From NCBI GenBank assembly GCA_024336345.1, contig JANFOG010000001.1:2046001-2110000 (forward strand): a stretch of 64,000 bases of DNA, in the 5' to 3' direction. Within the stretch, counting starts at the first letter, position 1; each line of letters begins with the position of its first letter. The notes beneath the pieces are model-generated. The model saw nothing but the letters and a program-made list of their open reading frames with translations. It did not search any database and was not told where the DNA came from. This document shows positions 33,576 through 45,566 of this stretch, in pieces. The position numbers and the translations under genes were made by a program. Origin of the DNA: Mariannaea sp. PMI_226. Lineage: Eukaryota > Ascomycota > Sordariomycetes > Hypocreales > Nectriaceae.

Positions 33576-36285
33576 CGCCTTTTTTTTGTGCGTGTAGATG
33601 AGCCTGCTTTTTGCAGACCTACCCACGTATTTCGCCTGAGTTTTACACAATTACACAGAAGCCTGTGTTTGTCAATACGTACCGAGCTCATTACGAGACA
33701 AGGTACAACCGGATATGCTACGTGCTGTACACACTGCGCTACATGTTGACTCAATACCAACGTTTCCAAAGAGTCAGGCTGTCGCAAGGATGCAGACTCG
33801 GTGGAGCTCATTCACAGGTTGCTTGATGGGCCGGATATTGCTTGGTGAACCAACCGGAGATCGCAACGTTGCCACCCCACACCACCCTCACAGATTTCCA
33901 TTCATCGACCGACACAGCCAACCAGCTCTGTCGGGACAATAAACAGGACCGATGACACGGACATGGTGGAGTTTTGACTGTAGACGAAACATGAAAATCT
34001 TGGTCAGCAGCTGAGGAGATTTCTCTTGCAACTGCAGACTACTGCACAACAAAGAGCCACCAGCAACGTCTTGGAAGTCAACCTGACCAGTATGCCTAGC
34101 TATTTGTCCACAGCCCAGCAGCTCAGTATCGACCACATCAGCTATTAGCTCCCATACAAGGTTCGGACGATGGAAATTTACGATTTTCAATGTGTCAGTG
34201 TCGCGATTGAATGTCACTGTTCAGCCTGGGACACAGGTCCTCTCTGTAGAGGGCTGTGCAATTGTCATGCCTGTATGGAACATTCTACAGCTCTCTGGCT
34301 CATACAAAGCTGGAATGTCGACTGTAGAGTGAGCGCCGTCCATCGTATTCTCCAAGGTGAGACATTTGGTTACGATGGCTGGGAGCTGGCTGTTAGAGGC
34401 GCTATCCAAGAATCTCAGAAAGCGCATGCCAGTGGACAGTCCCTTCTCACCGAGTCAGCTATGACCGTGCTCTTGCAGGTTTGGCGCACCACCTTCATTG
34501 ATGATCACAGCATGATGGAGTACCCGCTCACACAGCCTCAAAGAGGACTGTGAGAGGCCAACGAGAAGCAGGGAGAGGAAATCTCTGTTTCTTCTCTTCG
34601 CCCCTCGCTTGGCACAGACCATGTATTCCGTCTTCTCTGCAGGTGTGTGATGTGGCACCGTCCTGCTACGCTGACAATTTGGACGGCAAGACGGTGACTG
34701 GCAAGCAGTCCTGTTTCGTGAAACGGAACAACTCCACCCCCTCCACCAAAGAATTTTTTTTTTTTTTCACAACATGGCCTTCGCATCGCCAATCACGTTT
34801 ACCGCCAGTCATACTCCACTCCACCTAGACTGTCTTCTGGCTACTAAAGGGCAAGGAGGACTCCCGCTGTCCCAGGCACCAAAGACGGCTGATTGGTTGC
34901 CCCTGGATGGTCTGCCATCTGGTACCTTACATGAGAGATGGGGAGATGGACAGCCTCAAGATAGGCCGTTAAGAAAACTGTCCGGAGCAGCCGCAGGCAC
35001 CTTGACTTTGTGCGTGCATGCGTGCCCTAAAGTTGGCAATGAATCTCATTTATCATGCGGCGCACCTTCGATGGAGACCTGGATAGCTTTGGGTCGAGAC
35101 AGAAAGTTCTACCAAAAAGCTGTTTCACGTCGAGTCATCAGAAAGGCTTGATTTCCGTGGCGTACACTACTCCCGCAGAACGCGCCAGGAAACAGGAGAA
35201 GCGCACCGAATCAAGGCCCAAATCAAAGACAAATACAATACGGTACAGCCACCAGGGCTGTCTTCCTTTGGACGGAACAGATCTATTGGCTCACTCACTG
35301 TCGATGAGGCGGCTTCACATGAGAGACCAGCGCATCAATCAGTAATAAAGCCCTCTTAAACTGAGTGGTGCCACGACCCTTGACCTCCCCTCTTGGCCAA
35401 GTGACACCTTGGCCACACCAGCTGCTTAGTTTTCTTCTTTAGCTCCTCCTTGACTAGGGTGCCCCAGCAAGATCAAAGCACAAATCAATTCCAGAGATGA
35501 ACGTAATGTCGTCTTGCCACACCCGTGTAATAAACCGAGGTGCCCTTCTGCGACAGGTTTTCACTAATCGACCAGGATCCAAGTCGGTCTCAATAACAAT
35601 GCAACACTACAGATAAATTACAGAAAGCTACTCATCCATAATCAACTCTGGGCTCTTTCTTTCTTTCTTTCCTTTTTTGGGCTGAGACACCTTCCTGACC
35701 TCCTATTAAAAGAAAGCGAGGGCGAAACGCTCTATCTCAGCCGAAGTGTCGTCTACTGGGCAACCTTCTTACTGCACGAACCGAGACCTAGAGCTGAAAA
35801 CCACGCGTGTGGTCCCTATGAGGACCAATTGTGAGGCAGCACCAGGGGTGGGATGCATGTACATGGGTCGGGAGGTTGGGGGGGAGGCCATCTTGGTGCG
35901 ACCTTCTTCCGTCAGCTCCCTCCGGTGATCGTCACCCAAGGATGCACAAGCTGCGACAGACACCAGGCAAGTTGCGCCATGCTTACTGGCTCCTTCGGCT
36001 GACGGCTTTCCCAAGAAAGCCCAGAACCTAGCCCGTTGTGGACCGCCCCTTTTCCCTGGCTTATGAGCTAGTTTGGTACATGGCTCCGTAACAAGAGGGT
36101 CCCTTAAAAGGAGCTAGAAGGAGTGGCGCTCAAGCTGCTAGTTAACGTGAGGCCAATACCTACGTAGTAAAGCGACGGTGAGCCGTATTAGAACCCTCGC
36201 TTCCCTCCCTTGTCGTCCCGCTTGATGTTCCTTTACCCACGAACCCATTCGAGTTCATACAGCATTCGTTCCCACTTGAGCAGGA
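33576..36285. other. 2.7-kb spacer, no supportable gene
   Basis: Several frames of 90-127 codons exist on the plus strand (for example 34170-34553 and 34774-35151). None shows a domain, a biased composition or splice links, so I do not call them genes. A 14-T run lies near 34753-34766 and a CTTT repeat near 35658-35673. Confidence 0.45.
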
Positions 36286-36306
36286 CTCTCTCTCTCTCCC
36301 TCTCCC
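36286..36306 (+). promoter_or_regulatory. CT-rich tract in promoter of expansin-like gene
   Basis: A 21-bp pure pyrimidine tract (CT repeats then CCC) about 190-210 bp upstream of the ATG. Such tracts mark core promoters of strongly expressed filamentous-fungal genes. The following leader is A/C-rich (CAACAACAT-type), also typical of a highly translated mRNA. Confidence 0.5.
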
Positions 36307-36495
36307 ACACTCCCTCAAGCTTCGAGACGGCGTCATCCACTCCTTTATACTTCTTGTAACCATTGATTTTTTTTGCAAGGTCATTCCTGTTGAACAGATC
36401 CTTGCCTCCTCTCCTTTGGAAACCTGAGATACCCTCTCGTATAGAGAACAACCAACAACCCAACAACATCGACAAGATCAACATCGCTAGTAAAG

Positions 36496-37338
36496 ATGAA
36501 GTCGTTCGCAGTAGCATCTGTTATCCTCGCCGCCGCGGCTGTGGCTCAGCCTCATGGTCATCAACACCAGCACCAGCATCGTCACCATGACAAGCGTGCC
36601 ATCGTCACCGAGGTTCAGTGGGTGACTGAGACCCAGTACGTCACCAAGCTCGTCGACAGCACGACCACCGTATGGGTTTCTTCTGGACATAAGGCACCTA
36701 GCACCACTTCCGAGGAGGCCAAGTTCATCGAGTCCAAGGCTCCTACCACCACGACCACTTCGTCTACCTCGATCTATACTCCTCCTCCTCCTCCTACCAC
36801 TACGTCTACCACGTCCATTGCTCCCCCTCCTCCTCCTCCGGTTACTACCTCTTCTACCTACGTTCCCCCTCCTCCTCCCCCTCCTCCCAAGACCACGACT
36901 GCTGCTCCTCCTCCCGCCAAGAAGAAGCCTGTTCAGGCCCCTGTTGAGCAGCAGCCTACCGTTGCGCAACCTGCCCCAACCACTTCTGTTCCCAGCTCCG
37001 GTGGCGGTGGCGGTGGATCTTACTCCGGTGATATCACCTACTTCACTATCGGCCGTGGCTCTTGCGGTGATGACGACTCTGGCCAGGACAACTCAATTGC
37101 CCTCGTCGCTCTTTCTGCTGAATTGATGGCTTCTTACCAGGGTGCCAACCCCAACCAGAACACGAAGTGTGGCTCGACCATTACCATTAGCGCCAATGGC
37201 AAGTCCACCACCGCCATCGTCAAAGATACCTGCCCTGAGTGTGCTCTTGGCTCCATCGATGTCTCCGAGAAGGTCTTCAACGATCTCTTCGGTGGTCTCG
37301 GCAAGGGTCGTGGCCAGTGCACCTGGTCCTTCAACTAG
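36496..37338 (+). CDS. Secreted double-psi beta-barrel (expansin/RlpA-like) protein
   Basis: Single-exon gene of 280 aa. Residues 1-17 are a signal peptide (MKSFAVASVILAAAAVA). Next is a short His-rich segment with seven His in twelve residues, ending at a Kex2-type dibasic site (DKR, 32-34), so it looks like a propeptide. Residues ~80-170 are a low-complexity Pro/Thr/Ser linker with runs of five to eight prolines, probably O-glycosylated. A Gly run precedes a C-terminal domain of ~105 residues from SYSGDITYF (about 176), with NTKCGSTITI, VKDTCPECALGSIDVS and FNDLFGG. That is the DPBB fold shared by expansins, barwin, cerato-platanin relatives and fungal riboflavin-aldehyde-forming-enzyme-like proteins. 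It probably acts in or on cell walls. No catalytic activity can be claimed from sequence. Confidence 0.87.
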   Translation: MKSFAVASVILAAAAVAQPHGHQHQHQHRHHDKRAIVTEVQWVTETQYVTKLVDSTTTVWVSSGHKAPSTTSEEAKFIESKAPTTTTTSSTSIYTPPPPPTTTSTTSIAPPPPPPVTTSSTYVPPPPPPPPKTTTAAPPPAKKKPVQAPVEQQPTVAQPAPTTSVPSSGGGGGGSYSGDITYFTIGRGSCGDDDSGQDNSIALVALSAELMASYQGANPNQNTKCGSTITISANGKSTTAIVKDTCPECALGSIDVSEKVFNDLFGGLGKGRGQCTWSFN

Positions 37339-38531
37339 AGTATGACACCCTGAGTTTCCTCATGCCCAGCGCATAGGGTGCATCTCACAGCGAGCAAATA
37401 GCAACAGATGTGCCATCTGGGCAGGGGATGCGATGGACGACGTTCCGTTGAATGGATTTATTTTTTTTTTGGACACAACAGAATAAAACGACTTCTTTTT
37501 TGTTTATGAATTACTTCTGTTTATTTTCTCATGATTGAGGATGCTATTTACCCTACGGGAGGCACTTTGGGACTATAAGCAGGGCTGGAAACAAGGACGT
37601 CAGGAGGTCGCGGATAGTTCATCTTTTACCTACTACCCCTCGGTTTTGTCATGGATCCGTGGGTATTTGGATTATATCGGCTTCAGACCTCTCCTTTTTT
37701 TTGGTGACTTTTTACTTCAAAATGTACATATCTTTATGAATTTTGTTCCATAAAAAAGAGTTGTTTGCTTTGGACATAGGTGTACTACGGTTAGGGTGCT
37801 GTGAATACATTTTGCCTATTCTAGAAAGGTCTTCACTCCTCCATCAACGACTCTGTGATCACTCGATGTTTACAACCTTATGATCTGATGATTTGTCCCG
37901 GGCTTTGCGAGCTTGAGGTCGCGTGGATGTGATGAAATTAACCAAAGTAATTAAAGTCTTGGTAGATTGCCGCATTAACACACCTCAACACGGTTCCATA
38001 TTGAATTTCCCCCCAAAATAGGAGTGGAGAAGATGGTAATTTAACGACCACCTGGAATGCGGTCTAATAGAAGCCCCCTGATGGAACGTCATTTCCAGCC
38101 CCCAAGCCACCTGTCCCCCGGTTAGGCCTTCAGTCTTCATGCTTCAGGCTTCAGGCCCCCTTTTGGTGGGCCAGTGACTGTTACGTAGTACAGTGAACCT
38201 GGTCGCATGAAGAAAGCTGAAATTTGGGCAAAATCTACCACGTTGTACGGAGTACGAGGTCGTCTGAAGAAGGTATAGAGTTATTACGTATGTAATTAGT
38301 TGAAGAACAGCTAGTTCATCAGAGCCGTTGATTAAGACATCCACTTGCCAGACCAGTTTCTAGCGCGTATGTATGCAATTAATGGCCTGCACCAGCTTGT
38401 CGCAACCACATCGTCAAAGCACGTACAGTATTTGGGCGTGGGTAGACTGAGTTAGTTACCTTGTAGATTGAGGCCATGTGCTATATGTACGTAATTACCC
38501 ACTAGATCGTATTGCGCTTCTCCCATTCCGA
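37339..38531. other. Spacer between convergent expansin-like and CCZ1 genes
   Basis: 1.19 kb, AT-rich in the first half with T-runs at 37461-37471 and 37687-37694. Contains one exact TACGGAGTA at 38246-38254. No gene seen. Confidence 0.5.
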
Positions 38532-40977
38532 CTACAGCAGGCTCAAGAGCTCCTCCACATAGCGGCGGGTATCAACGCCGATGCCCTGTGCCAATCGACG
38601 TGCGCCATCACCACCCCCCGTCGACGAGTCAGTACGAAAGCCAACGTGATCGCTGGCGCGACGTATAAGGAAGAATTCCTTTGAGACAGTGGGAGCGTGT
38701 TGGTGTCGCCGTCCCGTTTCCAGAGAGCTTGGGCTATCAGAAACCTGTGAGACCGAATCGGAACCTGCATCAGAACGGTCTTCATGAATGGTGGAGAGAT
38801 TCGTAGTATTGGTATTGGAGGTACTGGCAGTTTCGTCTTGACGGTCGAGTATGCGCGTCCATACGATCCACCAGCCACGGTTGGTCTTTTGGGTGTGCTC
38901 GAGAACAGAGTTGTGAGCACACGAGGCGGCATGGATATTTAGAAGGTGAAAATGTGTGTTCAGAGCATCTGCGCGGGACCAAGATTCCGTGGTCATGTAG
39001 CTGTCGGGAATGTTGGGGATAGAAGAGTGAACGGTCAAAGCTACTGGGTCCCATATGAGGTCGTAAATGCTGTTGGTGTCGGAGCCTGTCGTACTAGCAC
39101 CAGCTCGCTCTGGGCGATACCTCGTGGAGATGAGTAGAGGCTTACGCAGCGGCGCAAGTTGATAGTGTAGAGACCGATATAGTGTGTCCCAGGCAAGAGA
39201 CTCCGTATGAGGCTCGAACAGGAAGACAAATATGAACGGGCGGTTTACGTATACGACAACACCAAGTTTTCTACTCTTGTCGAGGCCTTGCGACTCATGC
39301 CCGGGTAGTGTGTTATCAACCCCTTGCGATTGTGAGTGGGAGTTGGTTGACTGCTCGAATTCGTGAACGGTAGACTCTGGACGATAGACTGACTCATTCT
39401 CTAACTCGACATGGACAGTTCGAAGGACGGTGCGTGAGTTGTGCTCTTGGTCCGAGTCCTCGAGGCTCTGACTGGCATCACCATCACTCTTACCACCCGC
39501 TTCTTCTTCTATGTCCCCCCTCAGGCCAATAAGATAGTGACCTTCGGCCTCGGAGGATGATGTACGCTTTGAATGCAGTCTATCACGCTTGGCTGTTATG
39601 CCGGAGTCCGGTTTGCTAATTGCCGCTGCCTCGTCGGCAGGAGAGTTTTTAGCCGATTCTCCTGAGCTTCCTGGCAATGACCAGTACGTCCCATACCCGA
39701 GTTTGAGATAACTGACCATCTTATCTAATCTGCCGTCTTCAGCTTCTAGATTTTGGGCCTTGCCCTGAGTGGTAGAATCAGGGGTAACCTGTTGCGCAAC
39801 ATCTCTAGGGGCCTCTGTCTGTTGTGGCGTAATGGCTGGTGGGTGGTCGTCTTTCTTGGGCTTCTTGGACGTCGGTTGTGTCTTCTTTGTGCGGCGGCTC
39901 GACGTCGGCTTATCAATTACGCCATATGCATGTTCACCCCAGGTATAGAGGTCCTCTATCCACTGAGTCACGTCTCTGAGGGACCTCCTGGACAAAGCCC
40001 CCGATCCCAGGAATATAGCTCCATCTTCTGCTCCAGGCTCTTGGCCAGTTCCTAGCCATGGCAATGGCTCGCCATGTGGCGTTGACTCCGGTTGTGCTTC
40101 AGGATCATAGTCACCAAACTTGGACACGACAAGGTCCACGAGTCCTTCTATTCTCCCAACCAGCCCTTCCAAGACCGCGCGTTCGCCGCTCCCACGGTCC
40201 TCTTCACCGACGCCGACACCAAGCTCCCCTGATGCAGCGATATTGATTCCTCCAAAAATTCCCTTGGCAGGGTTTCCATGTAGCATGACACTCCAGGTCG
40301 AAAGGAATAAGTCCCAGTACCGGCTAAGTAGGGCGACGAACTTGATTCGCTTCGTTCGATCAAACAGGGAGCTTAGAGAGGAGTTGTGATGCATGAGAAA
40401 GATATTGTGGGCTCGTAAAAGGTCTCTCATGAGCATGTTGGCAGGCTTCATCTCACGACTTGAGTATTCGTATCGTTCCTCACCAGGCTCGGTACTCTTG
40501 ATTGGGAGGCGAGGTGGGAGAGGCACTCTGGTCAAGTCAATGCTCTGGGGATATTCAATTAGCTTTGCAATTCATTTGTTTTGGATCCATGGGGAATCCC
40601 ACAGCCAAAACCCACCATCCTGGTTCTAATTCGTGAAGCACCACTCGCGATTTCTCGGTGTCGATCGCGTCAACACTTGCGCCTCCCGCGAACCCTCTGC
40701 TAAAGCTTGCCATTCCTTGGGCTAGACCAATTTGACGCAGCCGCTCATTGCGCTCCTCGGGGGGTATGTCTCGAGTTGGCCGACCTCGAGTACGACGGCG
40801 CTTTTGAGCAGAGGATTGAGCGCTGGCAGAAGCATAGTAGACAATCTGGTCGTCAATGGTCTCATCGGTCTTGCCAAGAGATGGGTTGAAGATGGTGAGG
40901 AAGCCGAGCTGGGCCGGAACAACACCTCCTGTCGAGGCCGCCATGGGAGCCGGTGGATTTGCCACTCTGGCGGCCAT
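38532..40977 (-). CDS. CCZ1: Vacuolar fusion protein Ccz1
   Basis: Two exons: 40977-40603 and 40544-38532. The 58-bp intron 40545-40602 has a weak GTGGGA donor and CCCCAG acceptor. Product 795 aa. Ccz1 pairs with Mon1 as the exchange factor that activates Rab7 (Ypt7) on late endosomes, vacuoles and autophagosomes. Seen: longin-type start PAQLGFLTIFNPSLG, DDQIVYY, and LHELEPGWWVLA joined by the splice to SIDLTR. Downstream are ANMLMRDLLRAHNIFLMHH and SRYWDLFLSTW, then long disordered acidic/Ser-rich regions, and a conserved C-terminal part (GVVVYVNRPFIFVFLFEP, LYRSLHYQLAPLRKPLL). The start is the first ATG; a TTG 30 codons upstream is in frame but gives no conserved sequence. If the intron is retained, translation stops within 16 codons. 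Confidence 0.88.
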
Positions 40978-41917
40978 AACAGGTTGGCAGTGTGCAGTAG
41001 TATAAACTTGGGCGCATTCGGAATTTCTCACGGCAGACGCAGTGGAGGAGGCGTAGGCGCTGCTCAACTGAGAGCCATGAGCTGGCGGTCAGTGGTTAGT
41101 ATGTCTATTAGTATGTCTGGTGAGGCAGCCTTGACACAAACGCTCTGTAAGTTGAGCTGTAGGGGTAAGGATGAATCATGCGAGGGTGCATAAAGAGTTG
41201 AGAGAAGGGCAAGAAGCGCCACGATGTGATTGGCGTTGGTTGTTGGAGAAGAAAGTTCCAAGCTCTCGGATCCCCCGCTTGAAGTGTAGTCGATGTGCCT
41301 GCGAGCTTGTAGGTGGTAGGTACAGTTCACAAGGTCGGGTAGTTATCGTTATCCCATAGCTTTGTCCAATGGCTCATTGCGTCATGTGGGGGGAGGGGCA
41401 GTACCTAGGCGGCAAGGCCCCAAACGGGTTCAGCAGCGCCTTGTTGCCTGGGTCCACCATACTTTGCCTAGGGGATGGCAATTCAAATAATGAAAGCGAC
41501 TTATTGATTAGTTATTCAAGGTTAGGTTCTTAAGACTATTCCTCTTCACATGGTTCTGCTTATGATTTCAGTTTAGTCCAGGATGATATCATCTAGCATC
41601 TTGTAAAACTAGTAAATCAATAGATAAACATAGGAAAGGCTAAATCACTCCGCCTGTTTTATGTATCTTAGTATCATATATTGGCATGAGTTTGGCCTCT
41701 AAAGGCTCTCTAATTAGTTATTGGATGGCTTGGGCTGATACGGACCAACCCTTGCGAGGCAGAATTGCATCCCCATCCATTGACTCGGCCTCGGCGTCAG
41801 AAGAACGCCAAACATCAAACACTCTAGTCATTAATTCCCCGCATAAAGTATCCCATCCCTCTTCCTTGCTCTCTTACAACATAAGTAACCTGGTCAATCT
41901 CTTTATCGGTCATGAAA
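40978..41917. other. Spacer between tandem minus-strand genes
   Basis: 940 bp containing the CCZ1 promoter and the 3' flank of the CorA-like gene. The right part (41460-41690) is AT-rich. No gene seen. Confidence 0.5.
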
Positions 41918-43421
41918 TCAAACATGCTCTCCAGTCCCTAGCTCCATCAAACGAAACGAAAACTTTGACTTTTGGGCAGCAACTAGTTTTGCCTCTACTT
42001 GCTCTTCCGCATCCGCTTGGCGCTTGCTGCCAGGGTGGGCCGAGCCTGGCGACTGATGGAGCTTCCGTCGCTGATACGTTTGGAACAGCAGCCATGCGTA
42101 GTACAGCACGAAAGTAAGCAGAGTCATCGGAATGGTGATAGCCCAATATAGGCTGAACTGTGGTGTTGACGCCACACCAATGGAAGAGAAGTTATTCACG
42201 TCAACGCTTGCCCAGTTGAAGCACGGCGTGGAAAAGAGTGCAGCGATGAAGCTTCCTGGGAGAAAGAACATGGTGACGACCGCCAATGTTTTCATCGATG
42301 AGGCATCACGGTGGCTTGACAATGCAATATCAGTGTTGTTGATGCTATCGTGTTGACCGATAAGATTCACAAGCTGTGCCGAGTGTCAATACCTAGAACC
42401 CATAGGTGTTCAAATAAGGTGGACGGGTTGGACTTACGGCTTCGATTTGAAGCTGTACTCGCTTCAAGGTGTAAGCATTATCAAGGGATTGCATGCTCAA
42501 CCGCTCTCTCAAGACATTGACATGACTTCTCATGAGGCTATCTCCGTCTAGGTTAATCCCGGCGGTCTGAGGAGATGCCGTCGATACTATAGCCTCCTCG
42601 CCCGAGTGTTTCAGAATAAAGTCTGTCAGCTTCTCTATTGTCTTGCTCTTTCGCTCAGCACTGGCAAGCTTGGATGCAGAACCGCTCATCTCGGCGGACA
42701 GCTCCCCCAAAAGGCCCGATGCGGCACCTTTACGCTTCGATTCGAAACTCTGGTGCCCGGTACGAGTCTCCACCTCCTGGATGCGAGGCTTCATTCCGGC
42801 AACTGTCTCCTCAATCTCTGTGCTCAGCATAAAAGTAAATAAGAAGGCGGGGAACATTGGGTGTGTGGAAATGGTCGGTTGCCATTTGGAACGTAACAGG
42901 GCCTTCAGGACGACCTTTTGCTTTTCTGCAGCCAAAACGATGCCGTATGTCGCAGATGTGCGTAGCGACTTGGTGTTACGGAAATGTGTATGCGACCAAA
43001 CAGAGGCAAGCTTGGGCGCGTAGGTAAAGGCATGCGCCTGTCGCACCGAGTCTGACCCTGCATCCTTGGTCGGGGGAAACTCGTTGACCCCAGAGACTCG
43101 GGTTAGTGAGTATTCGAAAGCAAGTTTCAGGCCAAACTCGGTGAGGATAGCTGAGAGCGCAGTCTTGGGCAGGCCAACTGTCTTCGTGCCAAAGTCGAGG
43201 ACGGTCCAAACAAGGCGCAAAACCAGGGATTCATCTGCGACAGTTTCCTCAGCAAGCCAGGACGCTACATGTGGCACCTCGACAACGCGGTCTTCACATC
43301 GAATGGCGCCAGTGGACTGGTTGCGCCAGATTTCTGTGACGTCAAAGGTGAGAAGATTCGTATTGTTGTTGAAGCGAACGGGGTTAAAATCAGCAATTTT
43401 CTGGTATATCTCATCCATCAT
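41918..43421 (-). CDS. CorA-like membrane protein lacking the GMN motif
   Basis: Two exons: 43421-42438 and 42373-41918. The 64-bp intron has GTAAGT and CACAG ends. Product 479 aa. A large soluble N-terminal part is followed by a helical stretch (VNVLRERLSMQSLDNAYTLK, then RVQLQIEA, then IALSSHRDASSMKTLAVVTM) and two transmembrane segments at about 357-376 (TLAVVTMFFLPGSFIAALF) and 402-424 (YWAITIPMTLLTFVLYYAWL). This is the layout of CorA/ZntB-type divalent-cation transporters. The loop after the first helix reads STPCFNW where CorA proteins carry GMN, so Mg transport is doubtful. Many fungal genomes hold expanded, divergent sets of such proteins. The double ATG at 43421 is the first available; a missing 5' exon cannot be excluded. 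Confidence 0.75.
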
Positions 43422-45566
43422 GCAGCAAGGGGTGTGATCGAATGGTGGGTGGACGAATGAGCGACGGATCTAACTACCACCACGACAGCCGTTCTGTACA
43501 GGGAGGACTGGTTTCTGGCTGTTTGGAAAGCGGGCTGGGCTGCCGGGGTCTTGAAGGATACCACAGTCCAGATGAATGGCACAACTTATAGGATGACTTG
43601 CACAATGAAATGCGGATTAAAAGCGCTGACGAAAATTCGGGGGGGCTGTGAGAGGAGGTAGCCAGCCTGATCGACAGTCTTGACGAGAAAGGACAGCCTA
43701 GAACAAAGTGGCGACTAGTAGCCGGCAACTAGGTTATTGGCAGTACCCGGGCGAGGTTTCTGTAGGTAGGGTAGCATCGTCACAAACCTGGAAGCTGAGC
43801 TGGAAACCGGGCTGAGACCATCAGCTGGAGGGTCTATCTATGGGTCTAGCTGAGATGCCCTCGATCGAATTGTGACAGCACCTCTTTCTGATTGTCCCCC
43901 TTGGGCACATGTCCCTTTGGTAACTTTATTGAGTCTTTTAATTGTCCTTGCTTCCGCTGTATTGGGGAGAGAGATTAGCCCTCCTACTCTGCCAATACCT
44001 TACGGGGGCCTGGCAAAACGTCCAATACCACAGTGCTTTAAGTAATGCGTGCTGGGTTAAAGTAGGCAACTAATAAGGCAGGTACTCTAAATTTACACGC
44101 GGGTACCTAGGTAGGTAGAGGTACAGCACTGTACCTCTCTGTATATCAACCGTGCCCCTTTCAATTGAGCGGGCCGCTGTTAGTCTATCCGTCTCCTCCA
44201 CTGGGGCGGGCTTCCATAACAAATCCTCCACCAGTCCGTCCCTCAGTGGCTTCAAATACGGTCCAGCGCATGTAGTCTTTGGTAACTTAAACTATACGGC
44301 CAACAATATGTACGCAACAACACATATCGACCTCGAGAATGATTCCCTCTACCCTCCGTTTCAATGCCGAAGGGTCAAGCTCTTTTTCTACGTGTTGATA
44401 TGGCTCTACAACATAAGGCGACCCTGTTGACTTAGAACTTTAGAGGTTTTTTGCCATTAGTTTAGTCATTTTCTCACTATCGCTGTGACATCTCGGCAGA
44501 TCCTCTGACGACAGACTCTTCTAGAGAATAACTAATTACTTCGGCCTCAAGAGTCTGGGGCCTAGAGCCGATCGATTCTTCCCTGGAAGCTTCTTATGAG
44601 CCAACTCACTCCCCAGTTGGGAGGCTAGATTGAAAAAATTTGCTGATAACTCTGTTTACAGTGTGTTCGGATGCCATGGTGGTTTGCAAGCGGAGGATAT
44701 CTTCAATGTCAGCCGATGGGTCTAAGCCCCATCGGCCTCGGTAGTTGTGCAGCCCAGACGTACGCATACCACCGATACATCGTTTGGTCGCAGGCGAGGC
44801 TCCAATAATAGAAGGAATTACAATCTGCTAGTAGGCAATACCAAAAATAGGTGCATGACTGCAACAATTATCTGCATGCAAGGAATGCCGCCGCCCGATG
44901 GATGAAGGGAAACATTTCTCGGTACCACAGCCAAGTACATAATGGTAGCAAAAGATGAATTTCACCTGTTCAGAGTGTTGCTCTGAGAGAAGGACGTTGT
45001 AGGAAACAGCAGGACTTCAGTCGCCGTGACGAGTGAAGGGAGGAGGGGGGAACTTCGAGACCCAGCCAACGTCAAAGTCGACCCAACAAAAGACAACTAA
45101 CACACTTGCAGCCGCCTGTGACTGTTCCATAGGATCAGTATTGCGCTTGCTGATAAGTCTGTTTCTTTATTAACTAAACTGCATTTTGTCAACTTCCATG
45201 CAAATACGGGGTTGATGAGACTCTGTGCCAGAAAAAGGTCTGTAACCGCCGGGCATCGTAGTCAAAAGTTCGTACCCTTGTCCACGTTCGCCCTGCGCAA
45301 TTGGCTAGCATTCCAGAACCGCCCCATCTTTTACCTGGCGATTCTAGCAGAACTGCTATATCGGTCATCAGTAGTGTATGGCTTTGAACCAACATGCAGC
45401 TATGGTGGGATCAGGCGGTTGTGAGCCGCCAATCCCTTGCAGGGTCACACCAGCATGCCTCGGGGGTTATAGGTTATATACCCAGCCGTGAGCCTGATCA
45501 TATATGGCCTCAACCATTGTCCTTTTCTTCACTCTATCTTTGTAGTCTGTGCTACAAGATCTAGCT
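43422..45566. other. 2.1-kb divergent spacer with TATA-like site
   Basis: Contains the promoters of the CorA-like gene (left) and of the membrane glycoprotein gene (right). A TATATA at 45475-45480, about 90 bp before the right-hand ATG, is a plausible TATA box. A TACCTAGGTAGGTAG motif is at 44104-44118. Small frames at 44152-44430 and 45212-45424 show no domain. Confidence 0.45.

Noticed and set aside
34170..35345. Overlapping plus-strand frames of 90-127 codons
   Set aside because: No domain, no conserved-looking segment, no consistent splice signals linking them, and a 14-T run in the middle.
42437..43728. Possible extra 5' exon for the CorA-like gene (84-codon frame at 43474-43728)
   Set aside because: Its composition is Ser/Pro/Arg-rich without CorA features, and I see no clean donor that joins it in frame to the ATG exon.
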